A stretch of 64,000 nt of DNA from Brachycybe producta (GCA_036925085.1 JAUPFP010000152.1:62001-126000), one strand, 5' to 3'. Numbered from the stretch's first letter, positions 1 through 36,625 are shown. Translations and numbers: made by a program. The notes: a model not told the origin generated them from the sequence alone.

Positions 1-25625
<25,625 letters not shown>

Positions 25626-26800
25626 CCTAATTTGTTTTATACATAAGTTATAACCGTATGCATGTTTTTGTTTTGTTTTTTGTTTTCGTTCTTAAAAACA
25701 TTCCCCTTTTGTTTTTATACATTTTACATATATTTTTTTTTTTAGTTGTTTGATAGCAAGTGAACTTTATTAACAGCGTGATAATTTTTCGTTTTCATTT
25801 TATCTTTCTCTCTATCCAAGTGATTGATCGTAAAATATATAAAATTTGTGAAATTAATGAATTATGGGCTACAAACTTTAGTAAGGAACTCTAGTGAGTT
25901 GTAGTTAATCCAATGGGTTTAATCTGGGGGGGGGAGGTTTGGACATCCATGACGGATTTTTACCGTTCATACATGCCGACAATTTTGGTGGGGTTAAACC
26001 CCCGACCGTGGCGACGGTTGCTCAGAGTTGGACACGGCTTTTCGGAATGTCGATGCCGAAAATCGGTTGACTCTGTCCTTCGAAACTTTTTGAGGATGAA
26101 CCGAGTCAATCAACTCCGTTTATTTTAATTTGATTGCTTACTTTTGCAAGCAGCTAAGGAAGGCCTGTGGCAGAGGAATAACAGTCTAAATGCAGTATGC
26201 AGACGAATTGCAGCTGATTTAATTTGAATTATCTGATCGGTGAACATTCCAATTAGTAAATAACATTAAAGTACACATTAGTGATTATAGCTGGAGAAAA
26301 AAAAACGACAGCATAAATATTTGCCGGTGAAATTTTGAGAGGAATTCAAACCTTCACTAGTAAGCGCGGCCATTAATTAGTCATTAACAACTTTGGAACA
26401 GAAAGCTCGATAACGGAAGCTCTCATTTTTTATACCTTTATACATGTATCTTGGTTTGTTGGGGCCAACATGGTTTCCGAAAATGTTTTCCTTAAGCTTG
26501 GGGTATTCACCAAAAGTGCGAGCAAGAGCAAAACATTTGCTCGTGCTCGCCGATGTTTACTTGTGTGTTTCTTTGAAATGTTCACCTTGCGTCCGTAACA
26601 CGAACAAGTCTTTTCCTTGATGTAGCGCCAACCACCCGATTTTTTTAACACGAGCGAGCGAATGTTCGCTCGCTCGCTCTTGCTTGCTCTTTCGGAGAAT
26701 ACCCATCTTAACAAATAAAAGCTTTTTACTTTCGTTTCTGAATGCACCCGGTTATAGGCATCCTAATCTTTTGATTTACTCGGCATTGTGCAGCTATTAA
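25626..26800. other. Intergenic DNA after CKAP5
   Basis: CKAP5 3' UTR and flank. No clear AATAAA close to the stop. Contains a GC-richer patch (25910-26120) with no supported gene, a LINE 3' UTR scrap (26140-26215) and an inverted-repeat element (about 26500-26705, ends GGGTATTCACCAAAAGTGCG and GCTCTTTCGGAGAATACCC). A related element lies at 33790-34142. Confidence 0.5.
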
Positions 26801-26810
26801 ACAATCGACT

Positions 26811-27020
26811 GAACGTGACGTCAGACGAGGCTTTTCTGCTAAAGATCTAAAGAACGTGACGTCAGAGGGAGGTTTTTCTGCTCAACATCTAAAGAATGTG
26901 ACGTCAGGGTAAGGCTTTTCTGCTAAACATTTAGTGAAATTGACGTGAGAGGTAGGCTTTTCTGCTGAACATTCTAAAGAACTGGTGACGTTTAAAGGAA
27001 GGCATTTGTGCTGACGTTAC
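26811..27020 (+). repeat. 42-bp tandem array carrying TGACGTCA motifs
   Basis: Five units of about 42 bp, each with GAACGTGACGTCAGA-like and GGCTTTTCTGCT blocks. The first three keep a perfect TGACGTCA (26816, 26857, 26899); the last two are degenerate. Confidence 0.85.
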
Positions 27021-27389
27021 ATGCTTCAGCCTTCAGGTTTATTGGACCTACGCAAATGAAATAAAATTTTGGCAGACATTTTTTTTAAATACAAAAATAT
27101 ATATCTAGATTGAAAATGGATTATCTTATTAGAGAAAGTTCTCAATTTTATTAATAAAACTGATAGATCCTATGGCAGACCATAATCTCATTTTATTGAA
27201 ATTGGACTTTGGCAAAGGATAAAAGCTAGTTTGATTTTGTACTAGCAATTTTGTACATCTAAGCAATTTAATATTGAACTAGACTTACGAATGTCGATTG
27301 CTTATGCATGTGCATGAGCAAAAGGACATTTAATTTTTGCTTTGCATGGTCTTTTTCGAAACAGTCTTCTAGTTCCTAAAACACTTAAA

Positions 27390-27995
27390 GGTGGATTTAC
27401 ACCGAAGAAATAGCAAATGACATTGTTAGTAGCCAAATGTTAATAACATACATGTATGTTTTAATTAAGTTTTGTTTTACTGTTTTGGTAAATGTAGATT
27501 TAACAAAATGCTAATAATTTTTTTTTGACAAAAATGTTTGTAATAGCATGTCATGAACAACTTGAAAAGAAAATAATTAAAAGTTTATAACAAAGTTATT
27601 GAAGCATGTATATCAACAACAACATGTTGGCAACAGAAATAACTTGCTAGTAACATTTTGTTTTCAACATTCTTTGATCGATACTGTCTCCAGAGACTTC
27701 TGTATGTCCCGATTTCTAATTGCCTGTTCTCCAGAGCGGTCGCAAATTATCTACTATTAACAAAGTTAGCAACAATATTATCGACCTGTTTTAATGGGGG
27801 GGAAAAAAATAACAAAAATGCTGAAAGTAAATGTTATAGACAAAAGTTAATAGCAGAGTTTCATTAACATTTCTATCAACAAATGTTGATAAAAAGAAAG
27901 TTAACATTTTGTAATCTGATTTTTAATGTTTGTTAAAAGCATTGCTAATAACACGTGTTTTCAACAGTGTTACCTCCGGTGTAAATCTACCTTTT
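27390..27995. mobile_element. Inverted-repeat element (GGTGGATTTACACC ends), copy 2
   Basis: Ends AAAGGTGGATTTACACCGAA and inverted CGGTGTAAATCTACCTTTTA. Internally rich in AACATTTTG/GTTAATA pieces, as in copy 1 at 24805. Confidence 0.68.
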
Positions 27996-28473
27996 AAAGT
28001 TTTTTCTTGCAATTTCAGCATATTCAGTCTTCTGATCAAGGTTATAACTTAAAAATGTCTTTTGGTCAAATTCAAGAAGAATTAAACTTGGCCCTTGAAC
28101 TCTCTCAATCGGGTTTCTACGTAGAGCAACTCTGTTTTATAGAATGTTTTTGAACAAGGGTTTTCTGTATTGGAATCCTACTCAGAGGGTTCAAGATAAA
28201 AGTTTTAAATAACAATTTTTAATCTTGAATTTGGGCCTAATTATGAGTTGCTGTTACGAATTAATTAATTCTCTTTTATTCTTTTAATTGTTCATTTTTG
28301 CAATCATTCAAACTAAACAAAACAACAAAAAAAAGACACATTCACTTCCGTGTTACATAATTTTATTAGATAATTACGTTTATGCAATATATAAAAGATT
28401 CAAAGAAAGTTTTAAATTAAGAGAAAACTATTTAGTCTATTGTGCTGTTGTTGGACTTGTAATGTGAGGTTTG

Positions 28474-29192
28474 TGACGTCAGTGGGGTTGACCAAATTTT
28501 TACGCTTGAGTCTTAATAGCAATATGAAAACCCTATAGGTGTTTGCAAATGCACCCCATGAAAGCTGAATAAGTTTTTATTTATAAGAAAAATACTAAAA
28601 CAAATGTGTTTTTTTTTTGTAAAATTAATTTAAACGATTGTTAAAATATGAGCTATAATGGAAAATGTTGTATTTATGCATTTTTATTCAGCAATGCATA
28701 ATATCTAGACATTTATTTCCTTGATATTTTATTGTTTCAGGTTTGGCGCCAAGAAGTTGACAAATTTATACTTTGAATATTTACTAGGTCGACATCAGCT
28801 ATTATTTATTTCTACATAAAAAACGTCAAGTACTGAGAACAATAAATAAAAAGTCTCAGTGGTTGACTGAAAATGGAATCTTATAAGAAGTTAATGAAAA
28901 ATCCGCCATGTTGGTTCTTTCATGTTACGCTTCCCTAATATGACGTCAGTTTTTCTCTCGACTTTCTCTCTTCCCCTTTCTCCCCATTCGCTAGTAACGT
29001 CGATACTTTTGCATATATCGATGTGGCATCAGCCAAGAAATGTACATTAAGGAATTGAAGCAATGAGTGTAACCTATACTTTTTAGTTTTATGTACAGAA
29101 GAGTAACCGAGTATGGAGTCTCTCAGTAAGAAACTAATAGAAATAGCTCCATGTTCGTTTACCCCACAGTATGTTTCAATAATATGACGTCA
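28474..29192 (+). promoter_or_regulatory. Three perfect TGACGTCA sites upstream of the neurotactin gene
   Basis: TGACGTCA occurs at 28474-28481, 28941-28948 and 29185-29192. This palindrome is the consensus CREB/ATF site. Position just before the possible first exon suggests, but does not show, a promoter role. Confidence 0.35.
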
Positions 29193-29389
29193 TTTCATTT
29201 TTTTTTTCTCTTCTGATTTAAAGTGAATACAAACCTTCCCTTATTCTAGATCTGATTGGTTGTTTATTTCATCAATTGGGGTTGAGTTCAAGAGCAAACT
29301 GATTATGAAAGGGGAGGGGAGTTGAGGTTGTGGGGTTGGATTTCACTCTTTAGTCGATTGGGCATTTTGCCAGTGATCGTTTTTCACGG

Positions 29390-29522
29390 CGGCGTCTGTT
29401 GTGTGAATCGTAGTTGAAAGCGATTTTTGTCTCTCTGTCTTTTGTGTGTCTTGTTTCAAGTGCTGTTTGTTTTGTGGCTTTCTTTGTTTTAGCTGCTGAA
29501 CCTCAACGGAGGTCAAGATCAA
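29390..29522 (+). other. Nrt: Possible 5' non-coding exon of the neurotactin gene
   Basis: A GC-richer stretch (GGCGGCGTCTGTTGTGTG) lies before AAGATCAAG|GTAAAA, a good donor. The coding start at 38476 has an acceptor (ATCTAG) 40 bases upstream and so needs an upstream exon. The link is an inference. Confidence 0.3.
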
Positions 29523-30019
29523 GGTAAAAACAAAACATTTATTTGTTATTTAATACTGTTATTTGCATTTTACGTTGTTTGTAATGGATTTAAAGCCTCA
29601 AACGAGGGTCAAAAGGAAAAAAAAAAAAGGTCAAGAGCAGGAAGGAAAAGGGATTGTGTGTCACCCTGTATCTTCCATAGAAATGTATTAGAAGGTTACA
29701 GGGTGAGACACAAATTATGTTTTAACGTTTATTCGATGATTTTAACTGTCTGGTGAATAAGGACTTTAAATAGTCTAATTAAATGGTTGTTTTGTTCTAT
29801 ATGGACGCCTATATTCATAAATACACGTTAATGTGCTTTGAATGAACCGGTTTTGTGACAATTTTTTTTTTTACAAATGTCACTTGATCTCGAGATCTAT
29901 TTATTTATTTCTTCGGTGAGTTTGTTTGCGATTTTGAATGTCGCTATGAGGCTGAAGTTCAAGAAGGAAACTTGACACTTGAACTTAAACTTGAAAACAC
30001 TTGAGCAGAGGGTTCCAGC

Positions 30020-30106
30020 TAGGCTTGCCACCCGTCCTCCTTTGTGGAGGACAGTCCTCCATTCGGAAGAAATGTCCTCCACAAAGGAGGACGGGTGGCA
30101 AGCCTA
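30020..30106. mobile_element. 87-bp hAT-like hairpin MITE
   Basis: Perfect 8-bp duplication GTTCCAGC at 30012-30019 and 30107-30114. Inverted arms begin TAGGCTTGCCACCCGTCCTC and cover most of the element, leaving a short loop. Confidence 0.88.
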
Positions 30107-30144
30107 GTTCCAGCCACAGAGGTGGGTATTCTGGGGCGACTGAA

Positions 30145-30365
30145 TAAGCGCCAAATAGAACAAACGCCAAACTGAAGAAGCGCCAAATGGAACAAACGCC
30201 AAACTGCATAACCGCCAAATTTTTGGCTTTTATTCAGTTTGGCGTTTCTTCCATTTGGCGCTTATTCAGTTTGGCGTTTCTTCCATTTGGCGCTTATTCA
30301 GTTTGGCGTTTGTTCCATTTGGCTTTTGTTCCATTTGGCGCTTATTCAATTTGGCGCTTGATCAG
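30145..30365. repeat. TTGGCGC/GCGCCAA inverted short-repeat array
   Basis: About four units with GCGCCAAA or CGCCAAAC on the left, then about nine with TTTGGCGCTTATTCAG or TTTGGCGTTTCTTCC on the right. The two halves are inverted around 30217-30230. Confidence 0.8.
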
Positions 30366-30568
30366 CGCCACCGGTATTCTATAGATTAGAAGCTGCTAGC
30401 CTCCAAGTTAAAGCTTTGACGTTGTTATATAAGTTGTGCTGAAGACGCTAAAGGGGCTAAGTTGGGCTGTTGAAAAGTTCAACTTTTTTAAACCTTTTTT
30501 TTTTTTTGGCGAATATTCGTGCTTTTTTTGGAATTGAGGTGCGTTATTTCGAATCCCTTGTCTCTTAA

Positions 30569-30749
30569 GGCCTTATTTCCATTGGAGTGAAGATTTAAAC
30601 TTTTTGAGAATTTCAACTGGTGAAAAATAGAAGAAAGATGGCTCCCCGCCCATTCACTATCATAGTCAAAAAAGGTCATGTTTGTTCAATTTTTCACCAG
30701 TTGAAATTTTCGAAAAAGTTCAATTTTTCGCTCCAATGGAAACAAGGCC
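30569..30749. mobile_element. Harbinger/Tourist-like MITE, copy 1
   Basis: TAA on both sides (30566-30568, 30750-30752). Ends GGCCTTATTTCCATTGGAG and inverted CTCCAATGGAAACAAGGCC. TAA duplication with GGCC ends fits PIF/Harbinger. Second copy at 36174-36361; a partial one ends near 31265. Confidence 0.82.
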
Positions 30750-30751
30750 TA

Positions 30752-30958
30752 AGGGTGCGTTTAGACTACCTATGCTTGTACTCGGGCTCGATGAGGTAGC
30801 TCGTCGACAAGCCCGAATAATGTGGACGGACTCCGCACTTGTCAAAGCCTCACGAGTAAATGAACTTTCTCAACCTTCAGTTGAGAAGAGCACGAGCCCG
30901 ACATGTCGACAAGGGCACGAGCGCTGGAGCCGGAACACGAGTAGTCTAAACGCACCCT
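30752..30958. mobile_element. Inverted-repeat element (AGGGTGCGTTTAGACTAC ends)
   Basis: Both ends read AGGGTGCGTTTAGACTAC outward in and are next to TA. Abuts the Harbinger-like copy directly. A rearranged relative covers about 39108-39535. Confidence 0.75.
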
Positions 30959-30959
30959 T

Positions 30960-31127
30960 AAGGTGGATTTGCACGAGTCAAGTGAGTTGATCAACTCACC
31001 TGTTTTCATTTGACATGAATGAATTAGTGATATCATTAATTCGTATAGTATTTTTTTTTTGCCATGAACGGCGCCCCATAAATTCAAGTGAGTCGATCAA
31101 CTCATTTGACTCGTGTAAACCCAGCTT
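30960..31127. mobile_element. Inverted-repeat element (GAGTCAAGTGAGTTGATCAA arms)
   Basis: Arms AAGGTGGATTTGCACGAGTC and inverted GACTCGTGTAAACCCAGCTT. It is the third element in a row with no spacer. Confidence 0.6.
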
Positions 31128-31501
31128 TGTACTGATGTTACAGTGTCCAACTAATAGAAATGAATGATTACATTTCTCCATGTAGGAAACACTTGTCATT
31201 TTTGACCAAATTGAAATTTTCACAGAGCGTCAATTTCCGCCCCCCCCCCCATTGGAAACAAGGCCTAAAGACAGAATAACTTAAAGAGTTGTTGAGAGGG
31301 TTTAAAAACCACCTTTAAAAAGTTTAAGAAGGAAAAAGCTGGGGTCATAAAAGTTCTAGTCCGTAAAAATGCGTCCAAATAACTCAAATATCAAATGACA
31401 TATTATGAGTGAGAGAGGGGAAAGGGGTGAACTATTAGTGATACACTCTGTATTTTAGGTAGTTTTTGCAAGAAAAAAAGGTTCTCGTGCTGCTTGAAAA
31501 G

Positions 31502-31980
31502 ACAGGCAAGTGTGGCCAGCACTATAGCTTTTTTTGTTTGGTCCGCCCTTTTATGAGCGTCATCAATTTCTAATTTGCTTGTTACTTGGTCTGATGTCAC
31601 GTGCCCCGTCCTTTTCAATTTCTGATTGGTTGATATTTGGTCTGACGCTCATAAAAGGGGCGGGGGGCAAACAAAAAGCTAGTGTTGTCCACACTTGCCT
31701 GTCTCTCTACTTAACCAGTACGTGTGGCTCCTTATTTCATCTGTACATTGGGGGCGCTCTCTAAAGCAAAGGCAGTTCTGCCCAGCACTAAGATTTCGTT
31801 TGCCCCCCGCCCCTTTTATGAGCGTCATCAATTTCTAATTGGTTTGTTACTTGGTTTGATGTCAAATGCTCCGCCCCTTTATGAGGGGACGGCAATTTCT
31901 AATTTGGTTGATATTTGGTCTGACGCTCATAAAAGGGGCGGGGCAAACGAAAAGCTGTAGTGCTGGCCACACTTGCCTGT
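31502..31980. mobile_element. Mutator-like composite of two hairpin units
   Basis: Outer ends ACAGGCAAGTGTGGCCAGCA and its inverse, flanked by CTTGAAAAG (31493-31501) and CTTGAAAAA (31981-31989), a 9-bp duplication. Inside are two hairpins (31502-31710 and about 31770-31980), each with ATGAGCGTCATCAATTTCTA arms. Confidence 0.78.
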
Positions 31981-32355
31981 CTTGAAAAAGAGTCTCTCTT
32001 GGGTCTGTGATGTGTCTGTCACTCGTGGAGGGTGAGTGTGGGGGGAGGTGGGATGAGTCATAAATCCAAAGGGGGGTGGGGTTCGGTGGGAGGATAATGG
32101 AAACTGTGTGTGCCTGTCTGTATTTCTTCTGTTTTGTATGTAAATATATTATGTTATTGATCATTTGGTTGGTGTTTTTGTGAATCTTTCCCTATCTTTT
32201 TTTTTGTCATCCCCCCCCCCCTCTCTTTTCGTCTTGTGTGTGACTGGAGACAAAAACTACAAGAGGGAGGGAGGGAGAGGGGGAGAGAGAGAGAGAGGAG
32301 TGACATGGTGACAATCAAAGGGGTGGACATATTTTATGCTCTGGTCAAGTACGAG

Positions 32356-32975
32356 CAGGGCCTTGTTTCTGAAAAATACAAGTCTTGTAAATACAAGTGA
32401 TTTCTACGGAGCTCTGATCAGGACATGCATCGAAAATTCACAATTTGTTATTATTTATTATAAATTTGTAATGACTAGAGGTGGGACGAATCCTAAATTT
32501 TCTCGAATCCGAATCCTAAAAAAGTTCTCGAATTTGTCGATTACTTCAAATATAAGAAGACTATTAATTCATTAAGAAAAGATACAAATAAATGAAATAA
32601 TATTAAGTATTAAATTATTAATAATAAAAAAATACAGTGTGGCACTCAGGGTCGCCACGAGGTGATGATATTGGTGATCCGGATAATTGCAACAATCGCC
32701 GGGTTTTTTTGTTAGTGAACGCTTCTATTGGACGTCAATGAAGTTAAAACTAATTTTACCAAAAATTTTAATAGTTTTTTAAGGTTAGGATTCGAAAGAA
32801 AAAAAAAAAAAGCGCGAAGATTCGAGTTTTCAAATCTCGAATATTTTTCAAGATTCGAGGATTCGAATCCCTAGTAATAAACAAATTGTGAATTTGCGAC
32901 GTATGTCCTTTACAGGGCTCCGTATAATTCACTTGTATTACAAGATTTGTATTTTTGAGAAAAATCATGGGCCCA
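32356..32975. mobile_element. Long fold-back element (TACGGAGCCCTG ends) interrupted by a hAT-like MITE
   Basis: Arms from CCTTGTTTCTGAAAAATACA ... GATTTCTACGGAGCTCTG, inverted at GGGCTCCGTATAATTCACTT ... ATTTTTGAGAAAAATCATGG. The halves are separated by GATTCG family copy 6. The motif GGGCTCCGTA/TACGGAATCC also ends elements at 34975-35830 and 36418-36625. Confidence 0.7.
32476..32873 (+). mobile_element. hAT-like MITE, GATTCG family, copy 6
   Basis: TAGAGGTGGGACGAATCC to GATTCGAATCCCTA. Flanks GTAATGAC / GTAATAAA match at six of eight bases. Inserted in the loop of the 32356-32975 fold-back element. Confidence 0.85.
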
Positions 32976-33040
32976 GCTCGTGGCTTGCTGGAAGTATGAG
33001 AGGTTTGAACGGTTTGAACAGAAACAGAATTGTTTCTATT

Positions 33041-33165
33041 CCGGTTAGGAACCGCTGCCAAAAGTTTACTCGAAGTTGGTTTAGGTTAGGGCCTTCTATC
33101 TTTCGTTTTAAAGTGTTTAGACTAAAATCTGCCCTCCTTGTAAGTAAACTTCCTCAACCTTAGAC
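33041..33165 (-). mobile_element. LINE ORF2 C-terminal scrap
   Basis: Matches 20080-20185 in the same orientation (AGTTTACTCGAAGTTGGTTT, AGACTAAAATCTG, TTGTAAGTAAACT). Short and decayed. Confidence 0.55.
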
Positions 33166-33532
33166 CATGAATATGAGGTAGACTGGAGCGCCTGCAATAA
33201 TCTTGGGACCACCATGACGCTGGGTACTTGTCACGTGACTGTCGTTGGCGATAACTTTGGTCAAATTGAATTGGCCAATACGAGTGCAGTATTAGAATAA
33301 CGGATTCCGAAGAACGGGTTTTATTCGCTGCAAAAATAAAAGCACAGTGTTCCTATTGGCAAATTCAAGTTGACCAAAGCTATCGTCAACGGGCGGCCTT
33401 GTCAGGTGACTATGGGCAACACTGTCATTGCTGAAACATGACATTCCTCGGATAAACTGTTGTGTCATCTCGGCTCCACTGGTTTTTTTTAGCAGCTCCT
33501 ATGGTGCATGCTCCGTTTAAGCCGGTTCCAAC

Positions 33533-33738
33533 ACAGGCAATTAGAAAACGGGATGAACAGAAGTTGGTTCCGTCCTTTTTATGACGAACGGCAACTTCTA
33601 ATTGGTTTGTTGTGTGGTTCGACGTTGAAATTGGCGGAGCATGTGACGTCAGACTACATAACCAACCAATTAGAAGTTGCCGTACGTCATAAAAAGGGCG
33701 GAGCCAACTTCTGTTCATCCCGTTTTCTAATTTCCTGT
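33533..33738. mobile_element. Mutator-like hairpin MITE, copy 1
   Basis: Ends ACAGGCAATTAGAAAACGGG and inverse; 9-bp flanks GGTTCCAAC / GGTTCCCAC. The arms also include GGCAACTTCTAATTGG. Carries TGACGTCA at 33644-33651. Confidence 0.85.
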
Positions 33739-34974
33739 GGTTCCCACAAAGCTCCGAAAGCTTTTTTGTCACACTCTAAGTAAAGCCGGGGGTTATAGTC
33801 ACCAAAAGAGCGAGCATTCTCACTCAATAATCATTTACTGAGTACACCGGTTAGCGAGCGAGCAAACAGTCGCTCGCTCGTGTTAAAAAAAAAGATCGGG
33901 TTGATGGCTGTACATCAAAGGAAAGCCTTTGTTCGTGCTTGTTTGGTGTGGACGCCGGTGATTATTGTATTGTTGAAATGCTCGTTCAGATTGGAGTGCT
34001 CGCTGTAAACGATGGATCATCTGCGAACAAGAACATATTCGCTCTGGTATGGACGCAAGGTGAGCATTTCAAGGGAACACGAGCAAACATTGGTGAGCAC
34101 GAGCAAATGTTTGTTCTTGCTCGCTCTTTTGGTGAATACAACGGCTTAAAGAGAGAAAGAGAAGGAAAATGTAGAACAAAAGTGCTCGGCATCGCATGGA
34201 ACCTGCCTGACACACTGATAGAAATCACAGTTAAATGAAAGGAACAATCACACGCAAATAGATAGAAAGACAGACAATTTTATTGGCAATATGGGTCGGA
34301 TTTGTATGCAATATTAAAGCAATTTTGTAAAGTAACTATCAGTCTATCAATCATCATTAGAGCAACGGCAAATATGCTTTTTTTTTCTAATAAAAAAAAA
34401 GTTGATTAGAGGCTAGATGTCTGGTTACTATCAGTTGTCAACTACAGCTCTAGCCTCTAACTAGTGTTTTTGATTGATAAATAAAACCATAATTGTTGGT
34501 TGATCTGGATTGTTACTTGACAGTTGGCACTTGGGCCACAGATTGAGAAACATTTGATATTGCATGAAAATCCGAGCCCTTAGTTATTGCCAATTCAGTT
34601 TATGTTGCCGTTTATATCAATTGATCCGCTCATACTTAATTGATGGATATAATCTGGTTTTTCTCTTTTTCCCTTTCTAGTTTTTAACTCCCCCGTCTCT
34701 CTTTCTCTCTTTCTATTCTGCTATTCTTCCCTTTAAAAATGTCTCCCCGTCTTTTTCATTTCAGTCACCTGGGTTTTATTCATGGATTCTATGTATGGGT
34801 GGGTAGGTGGGTGTGTTATTCATTGAGCACTGGGTACTGAATTGAAAAGGGGGGAGGGGAGTGGAGATTCGAGGGTGGGCTCCGACTTGTCTCCTCACGG
34901 TCTTCTTTGAATTAGACGCACAATGGGTTACATTTAAAAAAAATGAAACAAGATTCATTCATAGTTCTTGATTT

Positions 34975-35830
34975 GTATGGAGTCCTGCAGAGGACGTTTG
35001 CAAATTTTTTTTAATCTCGACATGTCGACTTCTTTAAAAAAAAAACTCGACGTGTCGACTTTATTCGCGACATTCTCGACTTTTAATCTCTTTTATTCGG
35101 CCATGTTAATTATGCCATGTTGTGCGCACCATACTCTAATAATCATTGCAAGCGCCCTCTCGTAGCAGTAATGATTTAATTATTAGAGTATGGTGCGCAC
35201 AACATGGCATAATTAACATGGCCGAATAAAAGAGATTAAAAGTCGACAATGTCGAGAATAAAGTCGACATGTCGACTTCTTTAAAAAAAACTCGACATGT
35301 CGAGATTAAAAGTCGAGATTCTGGAAAAAGTTGACATTTCAAGAATAAAGTCGACATTTCAAGAATAAAGTCGACACGTCGAGTTTCATAAAAAGTCGAC
35401 ACGTCGAGTTTCATAAAAAGTCGACACGTCGAGTTTCATAAAAAGTCGACACGTCGATTTTGAAAGTCGACACGTCGAGGTTGAAAGTCGACACGTCGAG
35501 GTTGAAAGTCGACACGTCGAGGTTGAAAGTCGACACGTCGAGATTGGAGGTCGACACGTCGAGATTGGAGGTCGACACGTCGAGATTGGAGGTCGACACG
35601 TCGAGATTGGAGGTCGACACGTCGAGATTGAAAGTCGACACGTCGAGATTGAAAGTCGACACGTCGAGGTTGAAAGTCGACACGTCGAGGTTGAAAGTCG
35701 ACACGCCGAGGTTGAAAGTCGACACGCCGAGAATAAGGTGGACACGTCGAGATTAAAAGTCGACATGTCGAAAGTTAAAAAAAAAAAAATTTCGCACTTG
35801 CGTATCCTTTATAGGGCTCCGTAGATTTGG
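34975..35830. mobile_element. Fold-back element with internal 21-bp satellite
   Basis: Ends TATGGAGTCCTGCAGAGGAC and inverted GTATCCTTTATAGGGCTCCG. Inside, arms of about 130 bp (35017-35155 and 35170-35300) are inverted, and the 21-bp array fills the right side. Confidence 0.65.
35369..35770 (+). repeat. 21-bp satellite array with GTCGACACGTCGAG core
   Basis: Three 25-bp units (GTCGACACGTCGAGTTTCAT) then about 15 units of 21 bp (GTCGACACGTCGAGGTTGAA or GATTGGAG variants), no spacers. It makes open frames on both strands (DVSTFNL heptads) that I do not take for genes. Confidence 0.95.
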
Positions 35831-36173
35831 GGTTTTACCACAGTGTAATAATTTTGTATAGGCTAAGCTGTGTGAGTGATTCAGTGTGTGAATGTGAAAT
35901 TTTGAATGTGTTTTGTGTGTAAAGTAGGCCTACTACTGACTGAACCCGGAGCCTGAAGGGGGCTTAAGAGACAGGGGGATTTAATAAGGGTGGGGGATGT
36001 TTATGTGGTTTACAGCTGAAAATGGGTGCGTTTTTTTTTTTTTCTAGTGAAGTAAAATCTCGTTTGTCTTCCTTCTTCTTTTCCCTCTTTATTTCTCGTT
36101 CAGTTCATTTGTCAAAAGAAAAATCTTTCTCTTGAATAACACGTGTTCGGGTAGTTCAAGAATTACACAATAA

Positions 36174-36361
36174 GGCCTTATTTCGATTGGGGTGAAAATT
36201 TGAACTTTTTGAAAATTTCAACTGGTGAAAAATAGAACAAACGTGGCTTCCGCTTATGGTAGACTTGGTAGTTAAATAGCCCGGTTGCCCTGTTTCTTAT
36301 ATTTTTCACTAGTTCAAATTTTAAAAAAGTTAAAATTTTCACTCCCAATGGAAACAAGGCC
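36174..36361. mobile_element. Harbinger/Tourist-like MITE, copy 2
   Basis: TAA at 36171-36173 and 36362-36364. Ends GGCCTTATTTCGATTGGGG and CCCAATGGAAACAAGGCC. Same arms (TTTCAACTGGTGAAAAATAG) as copy 1. Confidence 0.82.
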
Positions 36362-36417
36362 TAATACCGTGTGCACACATGAGTTAAATGAATTCAAATT
36401 AAATGTGTTTAGGTGAA

Positions 36418-36625
36418 TTATACGGAATCCAGTTAAGGACATGAACACCAAATAAAAATTGGCTTTATTATTAATATTTTAAATTGAAAATACTAAATCA
36501 ATATTTTGTCAATAGTTTATATTATTATAGTTGAGTATTAACTCAATATTTTCAGATTATTAACTGAATATATGGAATTCGATATATTATGTTTGTTTGC
36601 CCTTCACAGGGCTCTGTAGAACACG
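36418..36625. mobile_element. Small element with TACGGAATCC / GGGCTCTGTA ends
   Basis: Shares its termini with the fold-back elements at 32356 and 34975. Interior AT-rich. No clear target duplication. Confidence 0.5.

Noticed and set aside
25913-26128. 71-codon frame in a GC-richer patch after CKAP5
   Set aside because: No recognisable domain, starts next to a G run, and the region borders LINE scraps.
26430-26747. 105-codon minus-strand frame
   Set aside because: Covers an inverted-repeat element whose relative lies at 33790-34142; no protein similarity recognised.
33425-33783. Overlapping 91-115 codon frames on both strands
   Set aside because: They lie across a Mutator-like hairpin and read through its arms; similar frames occur at every copy (41034, 49139).
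35386-35766. Open frames with MSTFNLDVSTFNLD-type heptads
   Set aside because: Product of the 21-bp satellite, open in several frames at once. Also not a CRISPR array: units are contiguous, without spacers.
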